62,000 nucleotides of DNA from the NCBI GenBank assembly GCA_905221605.1, contig CAJNDS010000493.1:1-62000 (forward strand). Direction: 5' to 3'. Every line of letters starts with the position of its first letter. The stretch's first letter is position 1. The notes under the pieces are model-generated. The model was not told where the DNA came from and did no database searches. It saw nothing but the letters and a program-made list of their open reading frames with translations. Shown one piece after another: positions 30,346 to 41,262 of the stretch. The DNA is from Symbiodinium natans (Eukaryota > Sar > Dinophyceae > Suessiales > Symbiodiniaceae). The position numbers were made by a program, and so were the translations under genes.

Positions 30346-31992
30346 GCTAGCAGCTAGCTATAGCTCCACCAACCAAGATGCCGGAATGGCCTCCCGAAGC
30401 CCAATTTCATTCTGAAAGGTCAGGGCTCTGCGTTTAGGGTTTTTTCGCTAGGGTTCCTTAATTTCGGTCCCTGTTATACAACCCATGTACACTGTACGCT
30501 ATATGTAGTAAGGGCCCATTTTTCGGACCCCTATAAACAAGGGCAAGAGATGGCACTAAGGGGCCCCTGGTTCTGACCTTAGAGCCATATATATTACATA
30601 TATATATATATATATGACGTTGTAGTGCAGGTACTCGTAGATGTAGTCTGCACCTCTGACCTTAGAGCCTTTAGCTGCTTTTGTTTTTGCAGGTTAGGGT
30701 TTAGGGTCGGGGCCGCACTGATCGGAAGCCATGCGAGAGGGCGGAGACCGGAAATCTTGCAAGGCTCAGCGGAATGGCTTCGGCTCGAGTTTTGGGATTT
30801 CAGGCTAGGGCTCCGGGTTGATCTGGGGTTTGGGGTTTAGGGTTTAGGGTTTATAGGGTTTATGGGGTTTATGGGGTTTCTGGATTTGAGGTTTGGCTCC
30901 AGAGTTGTCCTAGAGAAACCCGTGTACTGCGAGGCAATGCAGGAGTGCATGGTCAACGTGAGCTGCTGGAGGGGGGCCCCAAACATAACAGATTACCCCT
31001 AAACCCTAAACCCTAAACCCTAAACCCTAAACCCTGAACCCTGAACCCCAACCAAACCCCAAACCCTAAACCGACACCTTGCCTGTCGAAAACCAGCGCG
31101 CCGGTCCTCATGGCAGAGTAGGAAGGGGTATAAGGAGGGAGCCCTAGATTGGCCCTAGATGGGCCCCTTAATCGTATTCCCCTTCAAAACCTATATATAT
31201 ATATATACATGTATATAGATGTATAGCATATATATGTGTGTATATATATATATAAGCTTAGAAAGTCCCTTTTTGCCTAAGTAGCCCCCGCAAATAACCC
31301 CCTAAGGTGAATCCATGGCTTCATCAGGCTCGCCCTGGCAGCTAGGGACGCTGAAACACAACGTGCGGCCATCACTATGCCGAGAACAAGGGTTTAGGTT
31401 CAGGGTTTAGGGTTTAGGGTCTAGGGCTTAGGGTAACTTGCTTTCCTTCCCCCTCCCCGGACCCCTGATGATCAGCAGTCCCAGCATTGCATTGGTATAC
31501 TACAATGGTGAATACATTCATGAGCTGATTTTTTTGCTATGAGATTAGGGGGGGTGGAGGGCTTGGGATGAGATCTTGGGGGCCCAAGAACCCTAAACCC
31601 TAAGTGTGCAGGATCCATCAGGAGCCCTAAGCTTCAACCGGGCGGGGTGAAGGGCTCTTTCAGCAGCAACAGATGTCCCCCTCGCTTTTAAGGGGGCGCA
31701 AGTAGTGTAGGCCATGTAGGGCCCTAAACCCTAAACCCTAAACGCTAAACCCTAAACTCTAAACCCTAAACCCTAAACCCTAATCGAGGGCTGGGGCTTT
31801 TCAGGGTTTTGGGTCTCCGGTTTTGGGGCTCTGCTGACTTTCCCGAGCCTCTCATCGCTTGGCATGGCTCACCCTGCTTCGAGGGCGCTGGCCGGCAGCT
31901 ACTTGGGGGGGGAGTTCGAGAAATCTGAAAGTTGGACCTGAACAGTTGGGGGGGGGGGGGGGGGTTGCAGCTGCAGGACCTAGTGGCTACAT
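30346..31992. other. Unique DNA with TA microsatellites and small telomere blocks
   Basis: TA-rich microsatellites at 30592-30616 and 31193-31256. TTTAGGG at 30836-30853, CCCTAAA at 30998-31070, TTTAGGG at 31388-31430, CCCTAAA at 31721-31783, and a G16 run at 31949-31964. No gene is recognised. Confidence 0.5.
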
Positions 31993-32202
31993 GTGCAGAA
32001 TCGTGGCCAGATGAGGCTTTGGTATGAGTTGGGCCGTGGGTTGCTGGACTTCTTTGGCCAGATGGCCGTCACCGCCCAAAGGTTGGGGCTGGAAATCTGG
32101 GATCTATGTGTGCCTTGCCCCTGTCCCGATTTGATGCTGCCAGCTGCGGGAGTCGAACGTGCGGAAAGGACGCTCGTTGCCACGGTGTGCAAGAATGGAT
32201 GA
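31993..32202 (+). CDS. Weak ORF, 69 aa (unrecognised)
   Basis: ATG frame with a natural peptide (LWYELGRGLLDFFGQMAV, LGLEIWDLCVPCPCP), stopping just before a CCCTAAA array at 32213. The antisense frame is less natural. No family is recognised. Confidence 0.25.
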   Translation: MQNRGQMRLWYELGRGLLDFFGQMAVTAQRLGLEIWDLCVPCPCPDLMLPAAGVERAERTLVATVCKNG

Positions 32203-32212
32203 GTGGTTGCCA

Positions 32213-32494
32213 CCCTAAACCCTAAACCCTAAACCCTAAACCCTAAACCCTAAACCCTAAACCCTAAACCCAATTTCAAAATTTGGGGCTTCGCATTTTC
32301 AGGCCTTGCAAGGCCCCTGATTCTCACCCTGGTTGTCATCTGCAGTCCGTGCTTAGGCTGTCTAGCAGTCCTGAGGGTTCGGTTTAGGGTTTAGGGTTTA
32401 GGGTTTAGGGTTTAGGGTTTAGGGTTTAGGGTTTAGGGTTTAGGGGTTAGGGTTTAGGGTTTAGGGTTTAGGGTTTAGGGTTTAGGGTTTAGGG
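32213..32494. repeat. CCCTAAA array and TTTAGGG array (tail-to-tail)
   Basis: About 8 C-strand units at 32213-32272 and about 16 G-strand units at 32381-32494, with about 108 bp of unique DNA between. Confidence 0.95.
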
Positions 32495-32598
32495 TTGGAA
32501 AATCCGAAACCCCAAATGCGTTTTGCAGATTGGAACCAAGTGGCATCTATACCCTCAATCAAGGGGTTAGGCTATTTAGGGTTCTATAGGTTTCGGTT

Positions 32599-32694
32599 GG
32601 GATGTTCCCCTTATACTAACAGTCCTTAATAAAGATTGTAGTCGGGGGTACTATCACAAGCAGTAAGGACTGTTAGCATAAGGGGGAACATCCC
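32599..32694. mobile_element. MITE-like foldback element, family F1 copy 4 (best copy)
   Basis: Near-perfect hairpin of 96 bp: GGGATGTTCCCCTTATACTA at the left pairs with TAGCATAAGGGGGAACATCC and CC at the right. AACAGTCCTTA pairs with TAAGGACTGTT. The loop is a short unique piece. Confidence 0.85.
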
Positions 32695-32699
32695 GAGTG

Positions 32700-33185
32700 T
32701 TAGAATTCAGAACCAAGTGGCATTTAAAACCCTTAACTTCCTTAACTCCTTTCACAACACGAGGCCCCTCCTTCAACAAGCGAAGAAAAGAAGCTCCCCC
32801 AAGAGCCTCAGACATTCAGCCCCATTTTGTGACAGCCTCAACTGCCTATGCCCAAAACCGATGAACCCAAGAGGCTGGGGGTCGCCTTGGCTCTCATCGT
32901 CATCATGTGGGCCGGACCATTCGGTCTGAAAGGGACGTTGGGGGGTGGGGTGGTGTCTGTTGGGCCTCTTTTGCTTTTGGGCTTCTGGTTTAGTTCCAAG
33001 AGAAAAAGGAGGTTCGCCTGTCGGATTCAAAGGGGCTGAGAATGCAAACAAACATGGTAAATATCACCCACTCAGTCCAGGCAGGACTTTAGGACCTGCA
33101 GAGGGGCAGGTGATGAAGGCCTCGTGGCGCAACCTGTCCGCCCACGAGCCGAGGGCTCAGGAAAACAGAGACCCGTTCTGAAGAG
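32700..33185. other. Unique segment with overlapping short frames
   Basis: Frames lie on both strands (32773-33051 minus, 32848-33039 and 32945-33181 plus). The plus frame has a hydrophobic stretch (GVALALIVIMWAGPFGL) that could be a membrane helix, but no family is recognised. Confidence 0.35.
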
Positions 33186-33565
33186 CCACCCTAAACCCTA
33201 AACCCTAAACCCTAAACCCTAAACCCTAAACCCTTTTTTTGCCCCTGGTCTCTCGTGCCTGGCTCCGGCCTCCAGCCTGCTATAGGCCGAGACCAACAAT
33301 TTGTTAACCTCCCTAAACCCTTAAACCCTGAAACCCCTGAAACCCTTAAAAAACTCTTAAAACCCTTAAACCCTAAAACCCTTAAAACCCTTAAACCCTT
33401 AAAAACCTTAAACCCTTAAAGCCCTTAGAACCCTTCAACCCTTCAACCCTTCAACCCTTAAACCCTGAAACCCTTAAAACCCTTAAACCCCTAAACCCTT
33501 TAAACCCTTAAACCCTTAAACCCTTCAACCCTTCAACCCTTCAACCCTTAAACCCTTCAACCCTT
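33186..33565 (-). repeat. CCCTAAA array and expanded CCCTTAAA/CCCTTCAA variant array
   Basis: Canonical C-strand units at 33186-33232 are followed, after about 75 bp, by a long array (33310-33565) built of 8-base units CCCTTAAA, CCCTTCAA and CCCTGAAA. The octamer has become the local repeating unit, so it expanded as a unit of its own and not by point decay. Confidence 0.9.
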
Positions 33566-34394
33566 AAACCCACCGACTCCTAGCCCCGGCACATGCACTG
33601 AGCCTGGACGCGTCTGACTTGAACGGTCAGAGACTGCACCTCTTGGCTTCGGCGGCAGAAACAATCAAAGGGCACTTCGGGGTCTAGGGTTTAGGGTTTA
33701 GGGTTACGAGGATTCAGATGTTGGCCGTAGAAGAACAGAATCACCTTACAATTTGGCAGACCTTACATAGTAGACCCCAGAAAAACCCCCCAAAGAACCC
33801 TTCCAGGTTCCTTACAAGGGTCCCTCCTTTAGTGCTTCAGGAGGACTAAGGGGGTAATAGTGCCCTCTGAATCCAAGTTGGGCAAAGCTGAACCTCGAAT
33901 AGCACACACAGCACACGGGTTCCCAGAAACTGTGCCAGGGCCACGTGGTGCTGCAGCGACGCAGCGGCAGTTGCTGCATTCTGCGGAGTGGCACGAGTCG
34001 ATGGGCAGCACGTGAGATATCATTGGTGCAAGAGATTTGGGTGCGAGCATTCAGAGCGCGGCGAATGCAGCTTGCAGGTTGGGTCCTTGCTTGGGTTTAC
34101 GGGTAGAGGACGTGGCAACTGGCCGCGAGCAGATCTCAGCCGGCTTCCCTAAAATCAACTGGCAGTCTGTGAAGCTGCCGACACGTTCAACCGCAAAATC
34201 CAGCCTCCGGCTTTTGCCTCGCTTGCAGCGCGCACTCTGCCAGGCGCATGTAGTCCCTGCAACTGCTGAGAGCTGCTCTCGCCATCATTCAACCCCAGAA
34301 ACAGAGCTTCCCCTAGCGCGCTCAGTGGAACATGTGTCAGAAAGCACTTGCTGGCAAGGTTTGCCCCTCAGGTCAAGCAAACCTCAAAACCCCT
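33566..34394. other. Unique segment, no recognised gene
   Basis: The open frame 34037-34465 (plus) continues into a foldback element and is not trusted. A 20-base piece at about 33807-33830 (TTCCTTACAAGGGTCCCT) recurs at 42424-42441. Confidence 0.45.
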
Positions 34395-34496
34395 GGGATG
34401 TTGCCCTTTTTATACTAGCAGTCCTTAATAAGGATTATAATAGGGGGTCCTGTAATCCCTATTAAGGACTGTGAGACTTCTGGTGGGGAACATCCC
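34395..34496. mobile_element. MITE-like foldback element, family F1 copy 5
   Basis: About 102 bp. Arms GGGATGTTGCCC ... GGGGAACATCCC, with internal CAGTCCTTAATAAGGATTATAA pairing to CCCTATTAAGGACTG. Confidence 0.8.
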
Positions 34497-34618
34497 AAAT
34501 AAACTCCTTGTGACGCGCTGGCCGCCTGATGCATGGCATGGCTTCGAAGACCTTGCCGGTCGACTCATCCGCATAGAGCGGAACATCCCCTGGCACCACC
34601 TTGCCTGCCGAGAGTCAA

Positions 34619-35012
34619 GTTTAGGGTTTAGGATTTAGGGTTTAGGGTTTAGGGTTAAGGGTTAAGGGTTAAGGGTTAAGGGTTAAGGGTTAAGGGTTTA
34701 GGGTTTAGGGTTAAGGGTTTAGGGTTTAGGGTTTAGGGTTTAGGGTTTAGGGTTAGGGTTTAGGGTTTAGGGTTAAGGGTTAAGGGTTAAGGGTTAAGGG
34801 TTAAGGGTTAGGGTTTAGGGTTTAGGGTTTAGGGTTTAGGGTTAGTGTTTAGGGTTTAGGGTTTAGGGTTTAGGGTTTAGGGTTTAGGGTTTAGGGTTTA
34901 GGGTTTAGGGTTTAGGGTTTAGGGTTTAGGGTTTAGGGTTTAGGGTTTAGGGTTTAGGGTTTAGGGTTTAGGGTTTCGGGTTTAGGGTTTAGGGTTTAGG
35001 GTTTAGGGTTTC
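34619..35012 (+). repeat. Longest interstitial TTTAGGG array, with TTAAGGG sub-blocks
   Basis: About 56 units over 394 bp. Two internal runs of the variant TTAAGGG (about six units at 34655-34697 and about five at 34771-34807) sit between canonical runs, so a variant patch was duplicated within the array. The distal part is about 25 nearly perfect TTTAGGG units. Confidence 0.97.
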
Positions 35013-36870
35013 GGGGCGGTGTCTGAAGACTACGTTCCACGGGAGGAAGCTTAGAAGCGAAATGAGAGGCCCTGGTTCTGCGAAATTGGCCGCAAGAAAA
35101 GTGGTCAAAAGCACAATGCCATGCAGATCGCATTGGCTTCGGTTGTCGACTTGTCTCGTACTAGGACGGCTAGGCTGGCCCTTGAAAAATCCTCTGATAA
35201 ATGATCTCAAGAATAGGGACCACTTAACCCCCAATAAAGGAAAGTATGAAACCCTAAACCCTTTTGAGCAACGGACTTTGGAGGCTGCCGGCTAACATGC
35301 AACTTCTCAGAAGTCACATCACGCAACCCGAAACCCTAAACCCCAAACCCCAAACCCTAAACCCTAAACCCTAAACCCTACCTCTTGAACCCAAGCCCGA
35401 AGCCCCAAGACCCTTGCGCAAGTTGGGGAAGCCGAGGCTCTCTTGCGCCACCCGGGCTGGACGGGAGTCATGCAATAACACTCGACCAGCCAGCCAATCC
35501 TTATGAAGGACTTGGGGTTTAGGGTTTAGGGTTTAGGGTTTTCGGTTTAGTTTGGGGTCTAGGGTTTAATCAGGGTTTAGGGGTACCGACACAACAAACC
35601 TTCTGGGGCCATAGGGCTTCGGGAATCCGAACTTGTAGGTTCACAGCAGGCACCACAGCTTGAAACGCGCATCTGAGCTTGGAAGGCCAGCTGGGGGCCC
35701 CGTCTCTGGAACAACAGCGAGCAGATCCACTGCCTCCGGGGAGCACAGAAGTGCAAGGGTGCGAGGACATAGGCGTGGCCGTGATTCAAGGGTCAGGGTC
35801 AGGTTCGGGGGCTGAAGCTCTAAACCTAAACCCTAAACCCTAAACCTTATATTATAACCCTAAACCCTAAACCCATCATTTTCAGGCTGAAAAAACCTAC
35901 CGAGACAGGGCCGAGTTCCCCATGCAAACCGACATCTCCCAAGCCGAATGGTTTGAGGGCTTAGGGTTTAGGGTAGGCCTGGTTGGCATCAAGCCGCTTG
36001 CCGTAGATGCCTCGCACGCTTGGCCGCTGTTGTCATCCCCTCCCCCCCCTTCCCCCCCGTCACAGTAAGCTCCTAAAAGTTTGAACATCCTTATCCCGAT
36101 ACCTCAGTTTGCCTACCAAAGGGGGATCCCAGCTCTGATCATCCTTCAGCCATGTCCCTTCTTTCTGGAGTTTACTGTAGGGTTTAGGGTTTATAGGTTT
36201 TAGGGTAAGCCCGAAACCCTGAATTCCATCCTTCTTTGTCAAGCGACAGGGGAGGGGCAGGATTAGTCTCCTCAAGGGCAGTCCAACAGCTAAGATCTGA
36301 ACAACCTCCATGACCACCCGCTAAACCTTCAATGGCCAGAAGTCTTGGGCACCCACGGGATTTGGGTTTAGGGTGTCGGGTTTGGTGTTCGGAGCTTTTG
36401 GAAACGCACATTGGACACACTCGGATCTCGATACCCCCGAAACATCACACGTTGCATGAGCGACCTTCCAGGATCTGGCTCGCCACAGCAAACTCCTGTC
36501 TAAGGTACTTGTGTTCGCCACAAGTCGGACTAGTGTGCGGAACTGAATGTAGCCCCAAACCCTAAACCCTAAATCCTAAACCCTAAACCCTGAAGGCCCT
36601 TTTTTCCTGACTAAACCTAGTGCTTAGGGAGTTTAGGGTTCAGTACGCTTCCTCGTCCAAGAGCTCCGGGCAGAGACAGACATTGGACCCACAAGCCATC
36701 TGGCACACACATTCCCAGGCCAAACCCTAAACCCTCCTGAGCCACCCCCAAAACCCAAAACCCAAAACCCTAAACCCCCAAAACCCTAGACCCTTTTTGA
36801 ACCCAGACTGTTCCCTACCCACCCCAAAGAGGCCCAGACGCCCCTAAACCCTTTTTGACCCCGCGAGCTC
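35013..36870. other. Telomere-block mosaic, no recognised gene
   Basis: CCCTAAA/CCCCAAA at 35330-35380, TTTAGGG at 35514-35580, CCCTAAA at 35820-35872, TTTAGGG words at 36179-36205 and CCCTAAA at 36551-36590 and 36721-36790. Short open frames on both strands between them have no motif. Confidence 0.5.
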
Positions 36871-36873
36871 TGC

Positions 36874-37260
36874 CCTGAACCCTAAACCCTAAACCCTAAA
36901 CCCTAAACCCTAGACCCTAGACCCTAGACCCTAGACCCTAGACCCTAAACCCTAAACCCTAAACCCTAAACCCTAAACCCTAAACCCTAAACCCTAAACC
37001 CTTCCCAAGCTTCCCTCTCAGAATCTCCTCGGGAGAGCTGCCGGGTGAGCCCGGGGAGCCCGGGGAGCTCGGAGAGACCGGGGAGCCCGGCTCCGGCGGG
37101 CCCGGGGACCCCGGCTCCGAACCTGTGATGTCCGTAGGGTTTTGTTTAGGGTTTAGGGTTTAGGGTTTAGGGTTTAGGGTTTAGGGTTTAGGGTTTAGGG
37201 TTTAGGGTTTAGGGTTTAGGGTTTAGGGTTTAGGGTTTAGGGTTTAGGGTTTAGGGTTTT
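36874..37260. repeat. CCCTAAA array, GC-rich AGCCCGGGG minisatellite, TTTAGGG array
   Basis: C-strand array 36874-37003, with a run of about six CCCTAGA variants at 36908-36946. Then a very GC-rich patch at 37025-37120 with repeated GAGCCCGGGG/GGAGCTCGG words, then about 17 perfect TTTAGGG units at 37140-37260. The two arrays are inverted relative to each other, so the whole can form a large foldback. Confidence 0.93.
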
Positions 37261-38168
37261 TTTTTTAACTGGAATCACCTTTTTCGGGCGGAACGTCAGC
37301 GTTCTCCAGACGTGAAACATCGAACAACCGCATCCACCTTCTCCTCCTCCCTCTTCCATCATTCCCCAAATGCTCCAGGACCACAACCTTGTTGCACCCA
37401 TCTCAACGTACACGCCCCCAGGAAAGCTGTCGAACGTCAAGGTGCATCCTCCTGTACCACCTCCACCACGTCAAGGTCCCCCACCACAGCACCAGAAGCA
37501 GCCCCAGGCGCTAGGGCCACGGCCACCTCCAAAGACGTAGAAGAGCACGGCGGCGATGAAGTCCCAGCGGCTGCACCCCCGGGCATCTCAGGCGAAGACG
37601 AGCACGGCGGCAACGAAGTCCAGGTTGTCTCCACCCCTGTCACCTCCACCCCCAGAGGGCCCACCATCGGCGTAGAAGGACACGACGAAGAAGTCCCCGT
37701 TGCCCCCACCACCAACGTCTCCACCGCCGTAGGCCCATCATCCCACCAAGCGAGCCTGGCGGAATTGCCCTCGTCCACCGAACGACACCACTCACGGATC
37801 TCCGCCAAGGTGTTGTCCCCCAACGAGCGGACCGCCGCAAGCACCTCCAGAACAGCCACCGGGTGAAGACGTAGAACTTCATGACGGAGCGCCCCCAACC
37901 ATGCCGCTGGCAACCACAGATGCTGGGCATTCGCCCCCATCCCAAACACCTCCTGGACACCCCCTGGGTCTCTGCGTAGTCGGTCTCCCCCGACGGTCCC
38001 ACCACAAGTCCACGAAGAGCGGGAAAGAGCGGTCAAAGCGGCTTCGGAGGAAGGTCGTTCGAGAGCCCCCAGGACACAGCAAAGTGCTACCCCCGGAGGG
38101 CATGAGAACTTGCTTAGCATCACCCATGCAATCATGTACTTCAGCTCAAACTTCACATACATGTACTC
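37257..38168 (-). mobile_element. Probable second retroposed cDNA (5'-truncated) in telomere-type DNA
   Basis: On the minus strand this unique, GC-rich segment ends in an A10 run (37266-37257) that joins CCCTAAA sequence directly, as at the 3' end of the retroelement at 17390. Its 5' end abuts TTTAGGG units at 38169. No spliced-leader remnant is present, so the copy would be 5'-truncated. Up to three of the A residues could belong to a telomere unit. A duplication cannot be judged because both flanks are TTTAGGG. Confidence 0.5.
37437..38162 (-). CDS. ORF in the putative retrocopy, up to 241 aa (unrecognised)
   Basis: The frame runs the length of the putative retrocopy. The middle is the most natural part (LRLHPVAVLEVLAAVRSLGD, NTLAEIREWCRSVDEG). 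The plus strand is also open (37312-37866), with a threefold repeated Asp/Glu-Gly-Gly-Asp/Asn-Glu-Val motif from an approximately 60-bp imperfect repeat, so strand choice rests mainly on the poly(A) orientation. No domain is recognised. Confidence 0.35.
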   Translation of the reverse strand: MYVKFELKYMIAWVMLSKFSCPPGVALCCVLGALERPSSEAALTALSRSSWTCGGTVGGDRLRRDPGGVQEVFGMGANAQHLWLPAAWLGALRHEVLRLHPVAVLEVLAAVRSLGDNTLAEIREWCRSVDEGNSARLAWWDDGPTAVETLVVGATGTSSSCPSTPMVGPLGVEVTGVETTWTSLPPCSSSPEMPGGAAAGTSSPPCSSTSLEVAVALAPGAASGAVVGDLDVVEVVQEDAP

Positions 38169-38260
38169 AAGGGTTTAGGGTTTAGGGTTTAGGGTTTAGG
38201 GTTTAGGGTTCGGGGTTCGGTGTTCGGGGTTAGGGTTTGGGGTTTAGGGTTTGGGGCTTT
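38169..38260 (+). repeat. TTTAGGG block with TTCGGGG variants
   Basis: About six canonical units followed by TTCGGGG/TTTGGGG variants. It forms the 5' flank of the putative retrocopy. Confidence 0.9.
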
Positions 38261-39429
38261 TTGGCGAGGCGGGTAGGGTAGGGTTTTTCGTTGGAAGGGT
38301 TTTTGTCGGGGCTCGGAATTTTAAGTGCCTTGCTGGGCATTGGAGAGAGCCTCGGGGCTCTTGAAGGGCTTTTGCGGGGGTTTAGGGGCTTCGGTGCCAA
38401 AGGTGCTTCGGCTGTGCAGGCTTGTTTAGGGTTTAGGGTTCAGGGTTGAGGGTTCTTTCTGATCTTTGCATGACTGGGTTACAGGAGGTCTTTGGGGGCC
38501 CGGCGAAAAGAGAAAGTTCCCTGATTTCTCGGGCTGTATAGGGCTTGCAGGGGCCATAACAGTTCAAAATCGGTTCCCGACCATACCTCAGTGTGGAAGA
38601 ACCCCCCCCCCAAGAAGGTAAAGAGCAACAACCCTCATACTGCACGGATGAGGCATCATTGTTTGTGTTTTTTTGGTGGTTCTTGATAAAATAGTAGTCT
38701 ATTTCCAGGGCGGTGCCTACAACATGCCTAACGAAGAGGCCACAGAACAGTTGCCTGCCATGAGCGATGGGTTCGGGGGGGCTGCAGGATTCACCCATTT
38801 TCGAACCTAAACCCAAACCCTAAACCGCTCAGGTCATTTTAAGAACTCGGCCCTGGGCCCTAAAACCCCACTAAGCCCGTTGAAAATGGCCTCTGATGCC
38901 TGACAAACCCCATCCCCCCCTGAACCTGCAGTTCAGGGCTTAGGGGTTAGGGTTTTGGGCAGTTTTAGGGTTTAAGGTCCCTAAACCCTAAACCCTAAAC
39001 CCTAAACCCTAAACCCTAGACCCTCAACCCTAAACCCTTTTCAAATCTGTTCTGGCCTTCTTTCGTAGACCCGGATGGGCCAGATGGGCCTGGCAGGATG
39101 CCGCTTATCAAAGTGCATGAACAAAAGAAGCGAATAAATGAGCGCAAAGTACGCTATTTTAAATATTATTTAAATATTATGACGCCTTCCATAGAAATAC
39201 AGATATTTTTAGAAGGCTTCATGTAATTCCTTGCAAAATAGGATCAAAGAGCTGACGAAAAGAAAGCCGTAGCAATAAGACAAAGATGGAGAGAAGAGAA
39301 CGTACAAATACTGATCAAAATAAAGCGTTCTAGCGCACATAAAATTCTCTTCCATCTGTTTCATTTGCATTACAATTGAGGGCTGCAGTGCACACTAAGA
39401 ATGAGATTAATGAAGGCCCTTAAACCTCC
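38261..39429. other. Unique DNA with a head-to-head telomere junction
   Basis: G-strand words at 38945-38972 switch to C-strand units at GGGTTTAAGGTCCCTAAACC (about 38966-38985), and the C-strand array continues to 39036. AT-rich DNA at 39150-39420. The open frame 38433-38816 spans a C-run and is not trusted. Confidence 0.6.
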
Positions 39430-39639
39430 TCATAAATGCCCAAAAACCCCGAATACAATCTCAAAGTAATAATGTGCTTGGAGCATATCGACGCTCACGA
39501 TGCAGGTGGCAAGCAACTTTTTTAGATCCTCGGCAAGCCGTGCAAGCTTCTGTTCTATCAACCCCTGCCACCATCCCAGTATTACATACTCCCGAAACCG
39601 TATCTTCAAATGCGACCGAAAACGCGCGCCCCAATTCAA
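39430..39639 (-). CDS. Weak ORF, helical 69-aa peptide (unrecognised)
   Basis: The minus-strand frame contains an amphipathic helix-like stretch (WWQGLIEQKLARLAEDLKKL) and ends YYFEIVFGVFGHL before a stop. It has one of the more protein-like compositions among the short frames here. It may be the last exon of a gene whose other parts lie upstream. No family is recognised. Confidence 0.28.
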   Translation of the reverse strand: MNWGARFRSHLKIRFREYVILGWWQGLIEQKLARLAEDLKKLLATCIVSVDMLQAHYYFEIVFGVFGHL

Positions 39640-39724
39640 CTTTGAAGATCATACCGAAAGCTTTGAGTTTAGCTTTTTGTCGGGTCTTAGGGTCAAATGC
39701 CGAGGAAACATTTCTGCGGTTCTA

Positions 39725-41217
39725 GGGGACGTGTACCCAAAGCAAAACTCATCTCAAACTCCTGGAACCCTGGCACCCAAAAGCCCTAAACCCTAAACCC
39801 CTAAACCCTAAACCCCAAACCCCCACTAGAGCTGACACCATCAAGCGCGAAGCCCTTTCAGCCCTTCGCATGCCAGTTTTTCTAAGCCTTTTACCAAACC
39901 TGCGATTGCAAACTGAACCCTCGACTTACTCGCTCGTTCTTAGCACGGAAGTGCAGTATCCTGCCATAAAAAAGGCGGAAATAACGTACGTACCTAACTC
40001 CCTAACTCCCTACTAGGAACTGGCAAGAAAGCCCTAAACCGTAAACCCTAAACCCTAAACCCTCAACCCTCGGCTCAACACTGGAGGGCACCGGCAGCGG
40101 CTTCCGCTGTCTTGGACACGGAGGACCGATGCCAGGACGCTCTTGAGAACCACGAGGTCCTGTACTGGGTTTAGGGTTCAGGTTTAGGGTTTAGGGTTGA
40201 GGGTTTAGGGTTTACAGTAGGGTTTTAAGGTTTGAGGGTTTGGGTTTTTGCTGTTCCCCCTCCAGGGTTGAGGGTTGAGGGTGTGAGGTTGTGGGATAAT
40301 ACCTTGGGGACCACAACCTTAACATTGGGCTCGTCGGTCATCTACCCTGTACTGCTCTACTTCCTGTTAAGGGTTATGCTCTATATATATATATATACCA
40401 CATATATATATATATATAGGTCTTTTTTTTGGGGGGGGGGGGGTTCTTAAGCCCGGGCTCAGTAGGCTCGTGAGTCCTTGAAAGCCCCACCTGGCTCCCG
40501 TATGGTCCGTTCTCTAGTTTTGTGGTCCCTTTTCGGGTGCAACGAATAAGAGGGGCCCCTAAAAGCGACCACATTTTAGAGAACTGCTAGGAGCAGGTCT
40601 CTCCTTGTGATAGTAGTGTTTTAAGGTGCTACACTTGCGGTTGCTAGGGTTTGGGCTTCCAAACCGAAACCTTTGGGCTCTTTCGAAAGGTAGGGCTTGG
40701 GATTCCCTTGAGCAGGCCAGCTCGAGCTTAGCGTGTGCAGCCGTCTTCCCCGCGCCTCTTGCTCGGCGAGTGGGGGTCGACCTGCCCGGAACTACCCCTA
40801 AACCCCCTAAAAACCCTGTTGATTAAACCTCCCTCTCTCTCTTATTCTTTCTTTTCAGTTCCTTCTTTACTTCTTTCCTTTCTTACTTCGAGCATGGGCC
40901 CCACTCCCCCCCCCAGAGGTGAGGGGGGCCGCCTGAAGGCACGCGTTACCGGGTCAGTCGGTGTGTGAAATGTGCCCGGAGCTCACCCGTCCCCTGACGA
41001 CAGTTATTTGGGTACCGTCTTCTTGAGGGCTTTCTTTGTCAGAGCTTCCCCACTCCGAGGAGGGCAAGCTCTCAGGTCTGTCACCCGCTGAAACTCTTCC
41101 GGTGGAGTAGCTGGTGCCGGTGCGCCATTGGCGCCGTGGGTGTTGACGGCATTTTAGATGCCCGAGTCGGACTCCGAGGTGGGTAGAAGCCCCACGATGT
41201 GCAGATTGCAGTGGATT
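39725..41217. other. Mosaic with microsatellites, no recognised gene
   Basis: CCCTAAA words at 39787-39820 and 40034-40065. TTTAGGG words 40166-40215. TA microsatellites forming a hairpin at 40381-40419, next to T8 and G14 runs. Pyrimidine-rich tract 40828-40890. Confidence 0.5.
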
Positions 41218-41262
41218 CGGGGTTTAGGGTTTAGGGTTTAGGGTTTAGGGTTTAGGGTTTAG
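41218..41262 (+). repeat. Interstitial (TTTAGGG)n block
   Basis: About six units. The open frame that follows (41276-41518) and its antisense have no recognised feature. Confidence 0.92.
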
